Shown: in pieces, positions 51,995 to 61,183 of the stretch
Layout of the letters: each line of letters opens with the position of its first letter
Numbering within the stretch: the first letter of the stretch is position 1
NCBI RefSeq assembly: GCF_003994465.1
Contig: NZ_RZNX01000008.1
Coordinates: 1-64,000 of the forward strand
From: Paenibacillus zeisoli
GTDB lineage: Bacteria; Bacillota; Bacilli; Paenibacillales; Paenibacillaceae
Direction: 5' to 3'
Length of the DNA stretch: 64,000 bases
Notes under the pieces: model-generated
What the model was told of the DNA's origin: nothing
Seen by the model: the letters and a program-made list of their open reading frames with translations, nothing else
Databases searched by the model: none
Position numbers and translations under genes: made by a program

Positions 51995-53932
51995 CTATCT
52001 CAGCAGCCTAAGACCATTCAGAATCACTAGAATCGTACTTCCCTCATGACCGATAACCCCCAGCGGAAGTGGGATTCCTTGTATGAAGTTGCCTGCAATC
52101 AGAAGCAGAATCACACTAATCGCAAAAACAATATTCTGCTTCATAATCCTCCGTGCCCGGCGGGATAAGGTGATGGCCTCGGCAATCCGCTCCAGGTCAT
52201 CATTCATCAGAACCACATCCGCCACCTCCAGGGCAGTGCCGCTTCCACTTGCCCCCATTGCTACGCCTACCGAAGCCGTCGCCAGGGCCGGGGCGTCATT
52301 GACCCCGTCACCGACCATGATAACATGGCCATACTTCTCACGCAGTGATTTAACATGCTCTACTTTGTCAGCAGGCAGCAGATCGCCGTAAATTTGGTCC
52401 ACCCCGGCTTCGCGGCCAATGGCTTTGGCTGTTGTGTTGTGGTCGCCTGTAAGCATGGCTGACTGTACGCCCAGCTTGCGCAGCCGTGCAACAGCTTCTC
52501 TGGCCTGAGGACGAATATTGTCTCTTAGCGCCAGGAGGCCGACTGGAATCTCCCGGTGTACAATGACGGACACCGTCTTCCCTTCCGATTCCAGCTTAAG
52601 CACCTCTTCCCTGCACCACTTGGGCAGCTTCTCTTCTATGGCCGAGGGCTTGCCGATCTTCCAGACGTCGCCGCTGATCCGGGCTTCAATCCCCCAGCCA
52701 GCAACGCTCTTCATTTCTTCCGCAGGCAGCAAATCCATTCCTCTGATCCCGGCCTCCTTCACAATGGCCCGAGCCAGCGGATGATCGGATAAATTCTCAG
52801 CCGAGGCGCAGTGCTGCAGAACCTCATCCGGTTCATAACCCTCTTCTACGACTAAATCTGTCACTTCGGGATTCCCCATCGTCAGTGTCCCCGTTTTGTC
52901 GAAAGCCACAACGGAAGCATACCCCAAGTTCTCCAGATGAGCACCGCCCTTGAACAGCATCCCCTTGCGGGCTCCGTTCGAAATGGCGGACAGCATGGCC
53001 GGCATGATGGAAGAGACAAGCGCACACGGTGAGGCGACAACAAGGAAGACCATGGATTTGTAAAAGGTCATCTCCCACGACCAGCCCAGCAGCAGGGGTG
53101 CCAGTACAATCAAGCACACGGTAGCTCCCACGACAATTCGGGCGTATATCCCTTCGAACCGCTGGATGAACCTTTGCGTGTGGGGAACCTCACTCTGAGC
53201 TTCTTCAACGAGTGTAATAATCTTGGAGAACAAGGAGCCTTCAGATGGGCTGGTTACCTCGATATACAGAGCCCCCTCCCCGTTCAAGGTTCCTGCATAG
53301 ACGCCTTCACCCGCTATCTTATCCACCGGAATGGATTCCCCGGTAATGGAAGCCTGGTTCACGGCAGAGCTTCCGCTCTCAATGACCCCATCTGCCGGGA
53401 TGACTTCCCCGGGCTTAACAAGCAGCAGATCCCCGACTTGAAGCTCGGATACAGGCACCAGCCTCATCCCTCCTTCTTCAATACGAAGAGCGGTCTCCGG
53501 CTTCAAGGAGATTAAGGCGGAAATATCCTTGCGGCTTCGCTCGGAAGCGAACGACTCCAGAGCCCCGCTGAGAGCAAAGATAAAGATCAGCATGGCCCCC
53601 TCGTTCCAATACCCAATGGCGGCAGCACCCATAGCAGCGGCAATCATCAGCAGATTCACATCCAGATCACGATCTTTCACAAGTGTCTCAATGCCGTCTC
53701 TGGCCTTTCCCCAGCCGCCAACCGCGTAAGCTGTGATATAGACAATGATAGACAGCAGCGGCGCCCAATTATGCATCCCCCAGGCGATTAGCATTAGCGT
53801 TCCGCTTCCTAGCGCTTGAAGCATTTCCTTGTGGCGAAGCAGACTTAGCAGAGTCTGCCGTTTGTTGCGCCGTGGATTGGGCTGATTAGCCATCTTGTCC
53901 GCGGCGGGAATCGTTTTGTGAATAGCTTGCAT
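51995..53932 (-). CDS. P1B-4-type heavy-metal P-type ATPase (PfeT/ZosA-like)
   Basis: A 645-residue metal-exporting ATPase. It has actuator TGES (197-200), TM4 metal motif SPC (301-303), phosphorylation site DKTGTLT (D345), nucleotide-binding SDHPLA, and the TM6 motif HEGST (from residue 629). SPC plus HEG[GS]T and the lack of an N-terminal metal-binding domain define the P1B-4 group, which exports Fe(II), Co or Zn. B. subtilis PfeT (ZosA) of this group is PerR-regulated. A strong Fur/PerR-type box lies 245 bases upstream and perR is elsewhere in this window. The ATG at 53932 follows AAAGGA. Confidence 0.9.
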   Translation of the reverse strand: MQAIHKTIPAADKMANQPNPRRNKRQTLLSLLRHKEMLQALGSGTLMLIAWGMHNWAPLLSIIVYITAYAVGGWGKARDGIETLVKDRDLDVNLLMIAAAMGAAAIGYWNEGAMLIFIFALSGALESFASERSRKDISALISLKPETALRIEEGGMRLVPVSELQVGDLLLVKPGEVIPADGVIESGSSAVNQASITGESIPVDKIAGEGVYAGTLNGEGALYIEVTSPSEGSLFSKIITLVEEAQSEVPHTQRFIQRFEGIYARIVVGATVCLIVLAPLLLGWSWEMTFYKSMVFLVVASPCALVSSIMPAMLSAISNGARKGMLFKGGAHLENLGYASVVAFDKTGTLTMGNPEVTDLVVEEGYEPDEVLQHCASAENLSDHPLARAIVKEAGIRGMDLLPAEEMKSVAGWGIEARISGDVWKIGKPSAIEEKLPKWCREEVLKLESEGKTVSVIVHREIPVGLLALRDNIRPQAREAVARLRKLGVQSAMLTGDHNTTAKAIGREAGVDQIYGDLLPADKVEHVKSLREKYGHVIMVGDGVNDAPALATASVGVAMGASGSGTALEVADVVLMNDDLERIAEAITLSRRARRIMKQNIVFAISVILLLIAGNFIQGIPLPLGVIGHEGSTILVILNGLRLLR

Positions 53933-53981
53933 ATGAATCACGTTCCTTTCTGAATTAAGTTGATTCAAGGTATACACGTGG

Positions 53982-54095
53982 GGCAGCCGTGTGAAATGTT
54001 CCTCCGTTCTTCAAATCCAGTCACTTTGGCGAGCGCCTTGGTCTGGCAGCGTCTTTACACACTCTTGCTTGGAGTAAACCTTCAGTTCACCTCTT
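53982..54095 (+). repeat. Dispersed repeat family, copy R2
   Basis: It begins GGCAGCCGTGTGAAATGTTC (R1 has CGCG in place of CGTG), contains GGCGAGCGC and ends ACACACTCTTGCTTGGAG. It lacks the central 16-bp hairpin of R1. It separates the Fur-box region from the P-type ATPase gene. Confidence 0.62.
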
Positions 54096-54101
54096 CTAAT
54101 T

Positions 54102-54120
54102 GAGAATGAGAGCCGTTATT
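54102..54120 (-). promoter_or_regulatory. Weak Fur-box-like sequence
   Basis: GAGAATGAGAGCCGTTATT matches 13 of 19 positions of the Fur consensus. It could be a secondary site of the stronger box at 54178-54196. Confidence 0.3.
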
Positions 54121-54134
54121 AATACCCCTAAAAC

Positions 54135-54173
54135 AGCACATGCTGCTCCGGGAACCCCCGAAAGCAGCATGCT
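54135..54173 (-). terminator. Hairpin between Fur box and ATPase gene
   Basis: The minus-strand stem AGCATGCTGCT / AGCAGCATGTGCT with an inner GGG/CCC pair is followed by GTTTTAG. It lies downstream of the Fur box in the ATPase direction, so it could attenuate that gene or end a very short RNA. Confidence 0.45.
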
Positions 54174-54177
54174 CATT

Positions 54178-54196
54178 GAGAATGATAATCATTTTT
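54178..54196. promoter_or_regulatory. Fur/PerR-type operator
   Basis: GAGAATGATAATCATTTTT matches 16 of 19 positions of the Fur box GATAATGATAATCATTATC and also resembles a PerR box. It lies upstream of the PfeT-like ATPase. The gap 53933-54519 holds this operator, two hairpins and repeat copies R2 and R3; a 71-residue minus-strand frame in it looks non-coding. Confidence 0.72.
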
Positions 54197-54384
54197 GTAC
54201 TGATACAATATTGTTTCCTAGTTGCAACTTTGATTTTATAGTAATCCTTTCCTCTTAATTTGTAAAGGGCATGGATCACGGTCCAAATTGAGGTCAAGTC
54301 CCTTAACGATGGAGATAAATCCGAAATCTTTATCGTTCTCCAAAGGGAGGGGTATGTGCCTTAACACTGAGCAGGCTTAAAGTT

Positions 54385-54419
54385 AAGAATGCCCCGGAAG
54401 GATTCCCTGGAGCATTCTT
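54385..54419. terminator. Terminator-like hairpin downstream of FAH gene
   Basis: The stem AAGAATGC with GCATTCTT encloses a partly paired CCCCGG...CCTGG core. It lies about 100 bases beyond the FAH stop on the minus strand. Confidence 0.5.
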
Positions 54420-54436
54420 TATTGATCTATTTTTTA

Positions 54437-54506
54437 AAAGGCGAACGCTTCGCTTCTCCAAAATCCTTCACACTCTTGACCATTGTCACTCTTAAGCTCA
54501 ATTGAT
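54437..54506 (+). repeat. Dispersed repeat family, copy R3 (partial)
   Basis: AAAAGGCGAACGCTTCGCTT ... CCTTCACACTCTTG ... CTCTTAAGCTCAA corresponds to the right half of R1 (AAGGCGAGCGCTCCGCTT ... ATTTCACACTCTTG ... TTCTTAAGTTCAA). It lies 340 bases from R2 in the same orientation. Confidence 0.62.
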
Positions 54507-54519
54507 ATAAGAATCCGTC

Positions 54520-55446
54520 TCAAAGGGCCTTGTTCTTAACCTCATCTACCATACGGTTACTCAGCGAGCCCAACTTCTCAATCTCGATGGTCACAAGGTC
54601 CCCATTCTTAAGATACACCTGCTGCTCCGGCGGATAACCCAGCACGACGCCCTCCGGCGTGCCGGTCAGAATAATGTCACCCGGCACCAGTGTCATATGC
54701 TGGGAGATGTAGCTGACGATTTCACTGACTCCAAAAATCATATCCGACGTGTTCGAGTTCTGGCGTACCTCCCCGTTCACCTTACATCTAATATCCAGGT
54801 TGTTCGGATCACCAACCTCATCAGCTGTAACGAGGTAAGGTCCAATCGGAGCAAACTTGTCACAGGATTTGCCCAGCAGCCACTGCTGGGTTCGCATCTG
54901 CAGATCACGCGCAGACAAGTCGTTGGCGGCACAATAGCCGAATACATAATCCAGAGCCTGTTCCTGTGGAACATATTTGGCTTCCCTACCGATCACAACG
55001 GCAAGTTCAGCCTCATAATCCACCTTGTCCGATACTTTGGGAAGAGGAATATCCTGACCATTGGCCGCTAATGCATTATTGAACTTATTGAATAGAATCG
55101 GGTATTCCGGAACCTGAGCATGAGTCTCTTCCGCATGCTTGCAGTAATTCAGTCCTACACAGATGATTTTGTTCGGGTTCGTCACACTTGGCGCCCACTC
55201 CAGCTCCTTCTCCAGAAGCCATAATGCGGAGTGGTCAGACTCACCCGCAGCCAGTTGTTCGATATATCCTTCCAGAACACGTACCGCTTCTTGACCGCCT
55301 TCAATCACTTCATGTATAGAGACTGGAATAGGCGCATCTGACCCTGCAGGAAATGTATCCAGTGCCTTCGCTACATCCAGCACTCCCCGCTCAGTCAGAA
55401 CGCCTAGCCGTATATCGTTGTCTGTTTTGAAATTTAGCAGCTTCAT
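54520..55446 (-). CDS. Fumarylacetoacetate hydrolase-family protein
   Basis: A 308-residue FAH-fold enzyme. Core motifs are KIICVGLNYCKHAEE, DYEAELAVVIGREAKYV (metal-binding acidic residues), GYCAANDLSARDLQ and DIILTGTPEGV. Members hydrolyse C-C bonds in acylpyruvates or act as oxaloacetate decarboxylases/tautomerases; the substrate is not evident. It stands alone behind an unusual repeat-bearing upstream region. Confidence 0.87.
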   Translation of the reverse strand: MKLLNFKTDNDIRLGVLTERGVLDVAKALDTFPAGSDAPIPVSIHEVIEGGQEAVRVLEGYIEQLAAGESDHSALWLLEKELEWAPSVTNPNKIICVGLNYCKHAEETHAQVPEYPILFNKFNNALAANGQDIPLPKVSDKVDYEAELAVVIGREAKYVPQEQALDYVFGYCAANDLSARDLQMRTQQWLLGKSCDKFAPIGPYLVTADEVGDPNNLDIRCKVNGEVRQNSNTSDMIFGVSEIVSYISQHMTLVPGDIILTGTPEGVVLGYPPEQQVYLKNGDLVTIEIEKLGSLSNRMVDEVKNKAL

Positions 55447-55605
55447 TTAATTAGCCTCCTCAAGTGTAATGCCGGGCAAGATCTAACCACCGCTCACCGA
55501 AAAATAAAAGTGATGTTCGCTATGTACGATGACTGTAGCGCTTTCTCATGCAAATGACAAGCCGATAGCTCCGGCTACCGTCTATTATGCAGATATTTAC
55601 TCCGA

Positions 55606-55725
55606 GGTTAATAAGCAGCTAAGTGTTATTAAGTCTTACTCTAGGTTATAAAGTTGTACCTTGGGGTTATTAAAACCTACTATGGGTTAATACATGCACT
55701 TTAGCGGCACTTTAAGGGCACTTTA
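55606..55725. repeat. Phased short direct-repeat array upstream of FAH gene
   Basis: The core GGTTA/TGTTA followed by TAA-like sequence recurs at 55606, 55624, 55644, 55665 and 55685 (spacings 18, 20, 21, 20). Then GCACTTTA occurs three times at 55696, 55707 and 55718 (spacings 11, 11). The intervals are near one or two helical turns. It occupies much of the 355-base gap before the FAH start at 55446; no other gene or clear consensus promoter was seen in the gap. Confidence 0.7.
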
Positions 55726-55734
55726 AAAGTTAAA

Positions 55735-55771
55735 AAAACGCCGCTCTCCTATTCAGGGGCTGCGGCGTTTT
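55735..55771 (-). terminator. metY terminator
   Basis: AAAACGCCGC / GCGGCGTTTT with a loop containing CCT/AGG pairing. The minus strand ends in a T-run. Confidence 0.85.
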
Positions 55772-55801
55772 GCGATTAATTATATGAGTCCAGTCTGTAC
55801 C

Positions 55802-57181
<1,380 letters not shown>

Positions 57182-57208
57182 CTATTCCGACAAAAATAGT
57201 GTGTTTTT

Positions 57209-59263
57209 TTATAAAGGATAATGACATGCAACAGAATGCTCGCTCCCGATCATAGAGAGCTTCGGTGCCTGCTCCCGGCACAGGGCCGTTGCAGCCGGGC
57301 AGCGGGTGTGGAACCTGCACCCTTTGGGCGGGTTAGCAGGAGATGGAATTTCCCCTTGAATCGCTGAGAATTCCTTTTTCCTCGAGGGGTCCGGCCAAGG
57401 AATAGATGAGATTAATGCCGCCGTATAATGATGGGCTGGATGGAGGAACAGCTCTTCAGCAGGGGCAACCTCGACCAGATTACCGAGGTACATGACACCT
57501 ATTCGAGAAGATACGTGTCTGACAATGTTCAGACCGTGCGCAATGAATACATAGGTCAGTCCCAGCCGGCTCTGCAGCTCCTGCATCAGATTCACAATCT
57601 GGGCCTGTACAGATACGTCCAAAGCGGAGACCGCTTCATCTGCAAGGATGAAGCTCGGATGAAGCGCGATAGCTCTGGCTATGCCAATCCGCTGGCGCTG
57701 TCCTCCGGAGAACTCATGCGGGTAGCGGCTGGCCCATGCCGGATTGAGGCCGACCCAGCCAAGCAGCTCCTCCACCCGGCTCTTACGCTCTGCGGCGCTT
57801 AGCTTCTGATGCACTTCCAGCGGCTCTGCAATGGTATCTCCAATCGTCCAGCGGGGATTAACCGACCCATAGGGGTCCTGGAAGATCATCTGCATTTCGC
57901 GTCTGAGCATCTTGCGGCGGGCGGGCTTCATCCCCGCAAGCTCTTCTCCCTGAAAAAATATCTGTCCGCCCGTAGCCTGCTCCAGCTGGATCAGGACACG
58001 GCCGAGCGTGGATTTGCCGCTGCCGGATTCGCCGACAAGGCCGAACGTCTCTCCTCTATGAATGGAGAACGTCACGTCATCCACGGCGTGGATGACGGCC
58101 TTCGTCAAGCCTAACGCGTTCTTGACGGGATAGTGCTTGGTAAGCCCAACCACATCGAACAGCAACTCTTGTTCAGTCTCCGGCAGCGCCGCCTTGGCTT
58201 CACCTGCTGACAGCGGTGGCTGAATACCTGAGCTTTGCGGTTCTGGGCTTAGCTTCTCTGATTGAGGAGACGGAAGCGACAGCTCTTCAAGCAGTTCGTC
58301 CGTATGCCAGCATGCAGCTTCATGACCGTCACTCCCCAGCAGAGGAGGAGCCTCCTCCCTGCACTTGGCCGTAGCGAGCGGGCAGCGCGGATGGAACCGG
58401 CAGCCTGACGGAAATTCCGTAACGTTCGGCGGGGCGCCTTCAATCGTGTACAGCGGAGCGCTGCGATCGCTGTCCATGGTCGTGATGGAGCGCAGCAGCC
58501 CTGCGGAATAAGGATGCCTTGGCTGTGCGAAGAGGCGATCGGCTGGAGCCTGCTCGACAATTCTGCCGGCATACATGACGATCATGCGGTCTGCGATCTC
58601 GGCTGCAATGCCAAGATCGTGGGTAATGAGCAGGATCGACATGCCAAGCTCGGTCTTAAGCTCACCCAGCAGGTTCAGAATCTGAGCCTGAATGGTGACA
58701 TCGAGCGCTGTGGTCGGCTCATCTGCAATAAGCAGCTCGGGACCACAGGCAAGAGCCATCGCGATCATTGCACGCTGAAGCATGCCACCCGATAGCTCGT
58801 TTGGATACTGGTCCATCCGAAGCTTCGGTTCAGGCAGGCCCACTCGCTGCAGCAGATGCACAGCATGAGCCCGCGCTTCCCGAAGCGTTCGCCTGTCATG
58901 ACGGCGAATCGTCTCCACCAGCTGGGCACCTATTGTGAATACAGGGTCAAATGCCGCCATGGGCTCCTGAAAGATCATGGATATTCTTTTGCCTCGAAGG
59001 GACCTAAGCAGACTGGCAGGAAGGGTTGTAAGCTCTTCACCATCCAGCTTGACGCTGCCTGATTTGATTCGGCCGCGTTCGAAATCAATCAACCGCATAA
59101 TCGCCTTGGATGTGATCGTCTTCCCGCTGCCCGATTCTCCTACAAGGCAGACGGTCTCACCCCGGCCAATGTGAAAAGACACGTCCGATACCGGTTCAAG
59201 GAATTTCCCGGATTTCTCAAATTCCACCGACAAGCCCTGGGTGGCTAATAAGGGTTCTGTCAT
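57209..59263 (-). CDS. Fused peptide/nickel-type ABC transporter ATPase (DppD-DppF-like)
   Basis: A 684-residue protein carrying two complete ABC ATPase units. The first has Walker A GESGSGKTI, signature LSGGMLQRA and a C-terminal oligopeptide-type Cys motif (GCRFHPRCPLATAKC). The second has GESGSGKST, FSGGQRQRI and GCRFHTRCPAATALC. In most systems these are separate DppD and DppF proteins; the fusion gives a fixed heterodimer. It energises import through the two adjacent permeases. The substrate class of the family is oligopeptides, nickel chelates or glutathione-like compounds. Confidence 0.9.
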   Translation of the reverse strand: MTEPLLATQGLSVEFEKSGKFLEPVSDVSFHIGRGETVCLVGESGSGKTITSKAIMRLIDFERGRIKSGSVKLDGEELTTLPASLLRSLRGKRISMIFQEPMAAFDPVFTIGAQLVETIRRHDRRTLREARAHAVHLLQRVGLPEPKLRMDQYPNELSGGMLQRAMIAMALACGPELLIADEPTTALDVTIQAQILNLLGELKTELGMSILLITHDLGIAAEIADRMIVMYAGRIVEQAPADRLFAQPRHPYSAGLLRSITTMDSDRSAPLYTIEGAPPNVTEFPSGCRFHPRCPLATAKCREEAPPLLGSDGHEAACWHTDELLEELSLPSPQSEKLSPEPQSSGIQPPLSAGEAKAALPETEQELLFDVVGLTKHYPVKNALGLTKAVIHAVDDVTFSIHRGETFGLVGESGSGKSTLGRVLIQLEQATGGQIFFQGEELAGMKPARRKMLRREMQMIFQDPYGSVNPRWTIGDTIAEPLEVHQKLSAAERKSRVEELLGWVGLNPAWASRYPHEFSGGQRQRIGIARAIALHPSFILADEAVSALDVSVQAQIVNLMQELQSRLGLTYVFIAHGLNIVRHVSSRIGVMYLGNLVEVAPAEELFLHPAHHYTAALISSIPWPDPSRKKEFSAIQGEIPSPANPPKGCRFHTRCPAATALCREQAPKLSMIGSEHSVACHYPL

Positions 59264-59336
59264 AGGCTGCCTCCTGCAATATTACGGAATGTTCTAATGG
59301 TGCATCATGTTTCCTGCCCGGCCCACTCATGTACAC

Positions 59337-60221
59337 TTAATCGCCGCTTTTTCTCGGATCCAGGGTGTCACGGACTCTATCGCCGATTACATTCACAGAT
59401 AGCACAAATAGCGCGATGGCTGCGCCAGGAAAGGTACATATCCACCAGGCTACCGTCAAATAACCTCTCCCCTGTGACAGAACGGTTCCCCAATCGGGAA
59501 TCTCCTTGATCACCCCAAGCCCCAGAAAGCTAAGACCTGAGCTCGTCAATATGGAGCTCCCGATCCCCACTGTAGCCATAACCAGGAACGGAGACAGCGA
59601 GTTAGGGAGAACATGCTTCAGGAAGATACTCAGCTCTGAGCTCCCAATGGAACGTGAAGCCAGCACATAGGGCTTATTCTTCACCGTCAGGACCTGACTT
59701 CTCATCACTCTCGCATAATTAGGGATAACGCCCGCTGAGACTGCCAGTACAATATTGAACAGACTGGGCCCCACTGCAGCTGCGATGGCCAGCGCAAGCA
59801 GGATGCCCGGAATGGACATCAGGATTTCGATCAGCCTCATCACAATGACGTCCACCCATCCCCCGATATATCCAGATAGAGCGCCGATTACGCCCCCAAG
59901 TCCGCCTCCCACAAGAACCGAAGCGACTCCGATCAGCAGGGAATCCCGGGCACCATATACCACCAGACTAAAGACATCTCTTCCAAAGTAATCCGTTCCG
60001 AGCAAATGGACCGCCCCGGGAGGCTGCAGCAGCTGATTGGGATCCATAACCTCAGGTGAATAGGGGGCAATCCACTGGGGTGCTATCGCACACGCGGTCA
60101 TAAATATGACGACCAGGCAAGCTGCATATAAGAAGACCGAGGATGCGCTAATGCGTCTTAATGACACACTCGCTTTCCAGGTTATTTTCCTAATTGGCTT
60201 AAGCGCCGTTGCTTCCTTCAT
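59337..60221 (-). CDS. ABC transporter permease (DppC-like)
   Basis: A 294-residue inner-membrane permease. It has an N-terminal cytoplasmic tail and helix and a binding-protein-dependent transport domain with the EAA-type loop (RSIGSSELSIFLKHVLPNSLSPFLV). The GTDYFGRDVFS motif is typical of DppC/OppC proteins. It starts immediately after the DppB-like stop and precedes the ATPase by 73 bases. Confidence 0.9.
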   Translation of the reverse strand: MKEATALKPIRKITWKASVSLRRISASSVFLYAACLVVIFMTACAIAPQWIAPYSPEVMDPNQLLQPPGAVHLLGTDYFGRDVFSLVVYGARDSLLIGVASVLVGGGLGGVIGALSGYIGGWVDVIVMRLIEILMSIPGILLALAIAAAVGPSLFNIVLAVSAGVIPNYARVMRSQVLTVKNKPYVLASRSIGSSELSIFLKHVLPNSLSPFLVMATVGIGSSILTSSGLSFLGLGVIKEIPDWGTVLSQGRGYLTVAWWICTFPGAAIALFVLSVNVIGDRVRDTLDPRKSGD

Positions 60222-61163
60222 CTACACTCCTCCCTTAAGCTGCGAGCGTCTAACCCGGGGATCGATGAATGAATACGAAATATCCACGATAAGATTGGTC
60301 AAGACATAGATCATGGCCGTGAAAAAGATAACTCCCTGCACAACCGGGATATCCTTGGACAGGATAGCATCCGCCAAGATCCTTCCGATTCCCTGCCTGG
60401 CGAAGACGGTCTCGGTCACCACAGTCCCGCTGAGCAGCTCCCCGACTGTAAGCCCAATCATGGTCAGGGCCGGAATCAGGGAGTTGCGCAGAGCATGACC
60501 ATACATGACAGACCTCTCGGAAAGCCCTTTGGCCCGCAGCGTCAAAATATACGGCTCTCCAAGCACTTCAAGCATCGTATTACGCACCATCCGGACGATG
60601 AATCCTGCACCGATAAGCCCCAGGGTGAGTCCTGGGAGGACCAGTGTCTTCCAGCCGTCAGAGCCCATGGCGGGGAACCATCCAAGCTGGATGGAGAACA
60701 GCAGCAGCAGCAGGATTCCCGTCCAGAACGCAGGCATCGAGATTCCGAACAGCCCAATGAACCGGGCCGCGAAATCAATGACACCATTCCGGTGTATCGC
60801 AGAGAGAACACCTAGAAGAATCCCTACAACCAGCGACACGGACACACTGACAAGGGTCAGGGTCAGCGTAGCCGGAAGATGTTCCAATATCTTCGGAAGA
60901 ACCAGATCCCCATTTACTCTGGAGACCCCGAAATCCCCCTGGAGCAGATGGATGAAATACCTGTAGAACTGAACATAGAACGGTTGGTCAAGCCCAAGGT
61001 GGCTCTTCAAGCTGGCGATGGCTTCCGGTGTAGATGCATTACCGTCAAGCATGATCAGCACCGGATCACCGGGCAGCAGATACATAATAATGAACACCAG
61101 CATTGATGAGCCAAGAACAACAAGCAAGGAGGAGAACAGACGGGTTGTGATGGCTCCAGTCAT
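60222..61163 (-). CDS. ABC transporter permease (DppB-like)
   Basis: A 313-residue permease of the DppB/OppB class. It has the N-terminal LLPGDPVLIMLDGNA segment, about six helices and the EAA-type loop LRAKGLSERSVMYGHALRNSLIPALT. It pairs with the DppC-like protein as the membrane pore. It is 20 bases after the binding-protein gene. Confidence 0.9.
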   Translation of the reverse strand: MTGAITTRLFSSLLVVLGSSMLVFIIMYLLPGDPVLIMLDGNASTPEAIASLKSHLGLDQPFYVQFYRYFIHLLQGDFGVSRVNGDLVLPKILEHLPATLTLTLVSVSVSLVVGILLGVLSAIHRNGVIDFAARFIGLFGISMPAFWTGILLLLLFSIQLGWFPAMGSDGWKTLVLPGLTLGLIGAGFIVRMVRNTMLEVLGEPYILTLRAKGLSERSVMYGHALRNSLIPALTMIGLTVGELLSGTVVTETVFARQGIGRILADAILSKDIPVVQGVIFFTAMIYVLTNLIVDISYSFIDPRVRRSQLKGGV

Positions 61164-61183
61164 TGGATTCGCTCCCTGCCTGT

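Noticed and set aside
54082..54297. 71-codon minus-strand frame upstream of the P-type ATPase
   Set aside because: It runs through the Fur box, a hairpin and repeat R2, and has no ribosome site or protein-like composition.
55606..55725. CRISPR array
   Set aside because: The repeated units are only 5-8 bases with about 11 or 20-base periods, and no cas genes are present.
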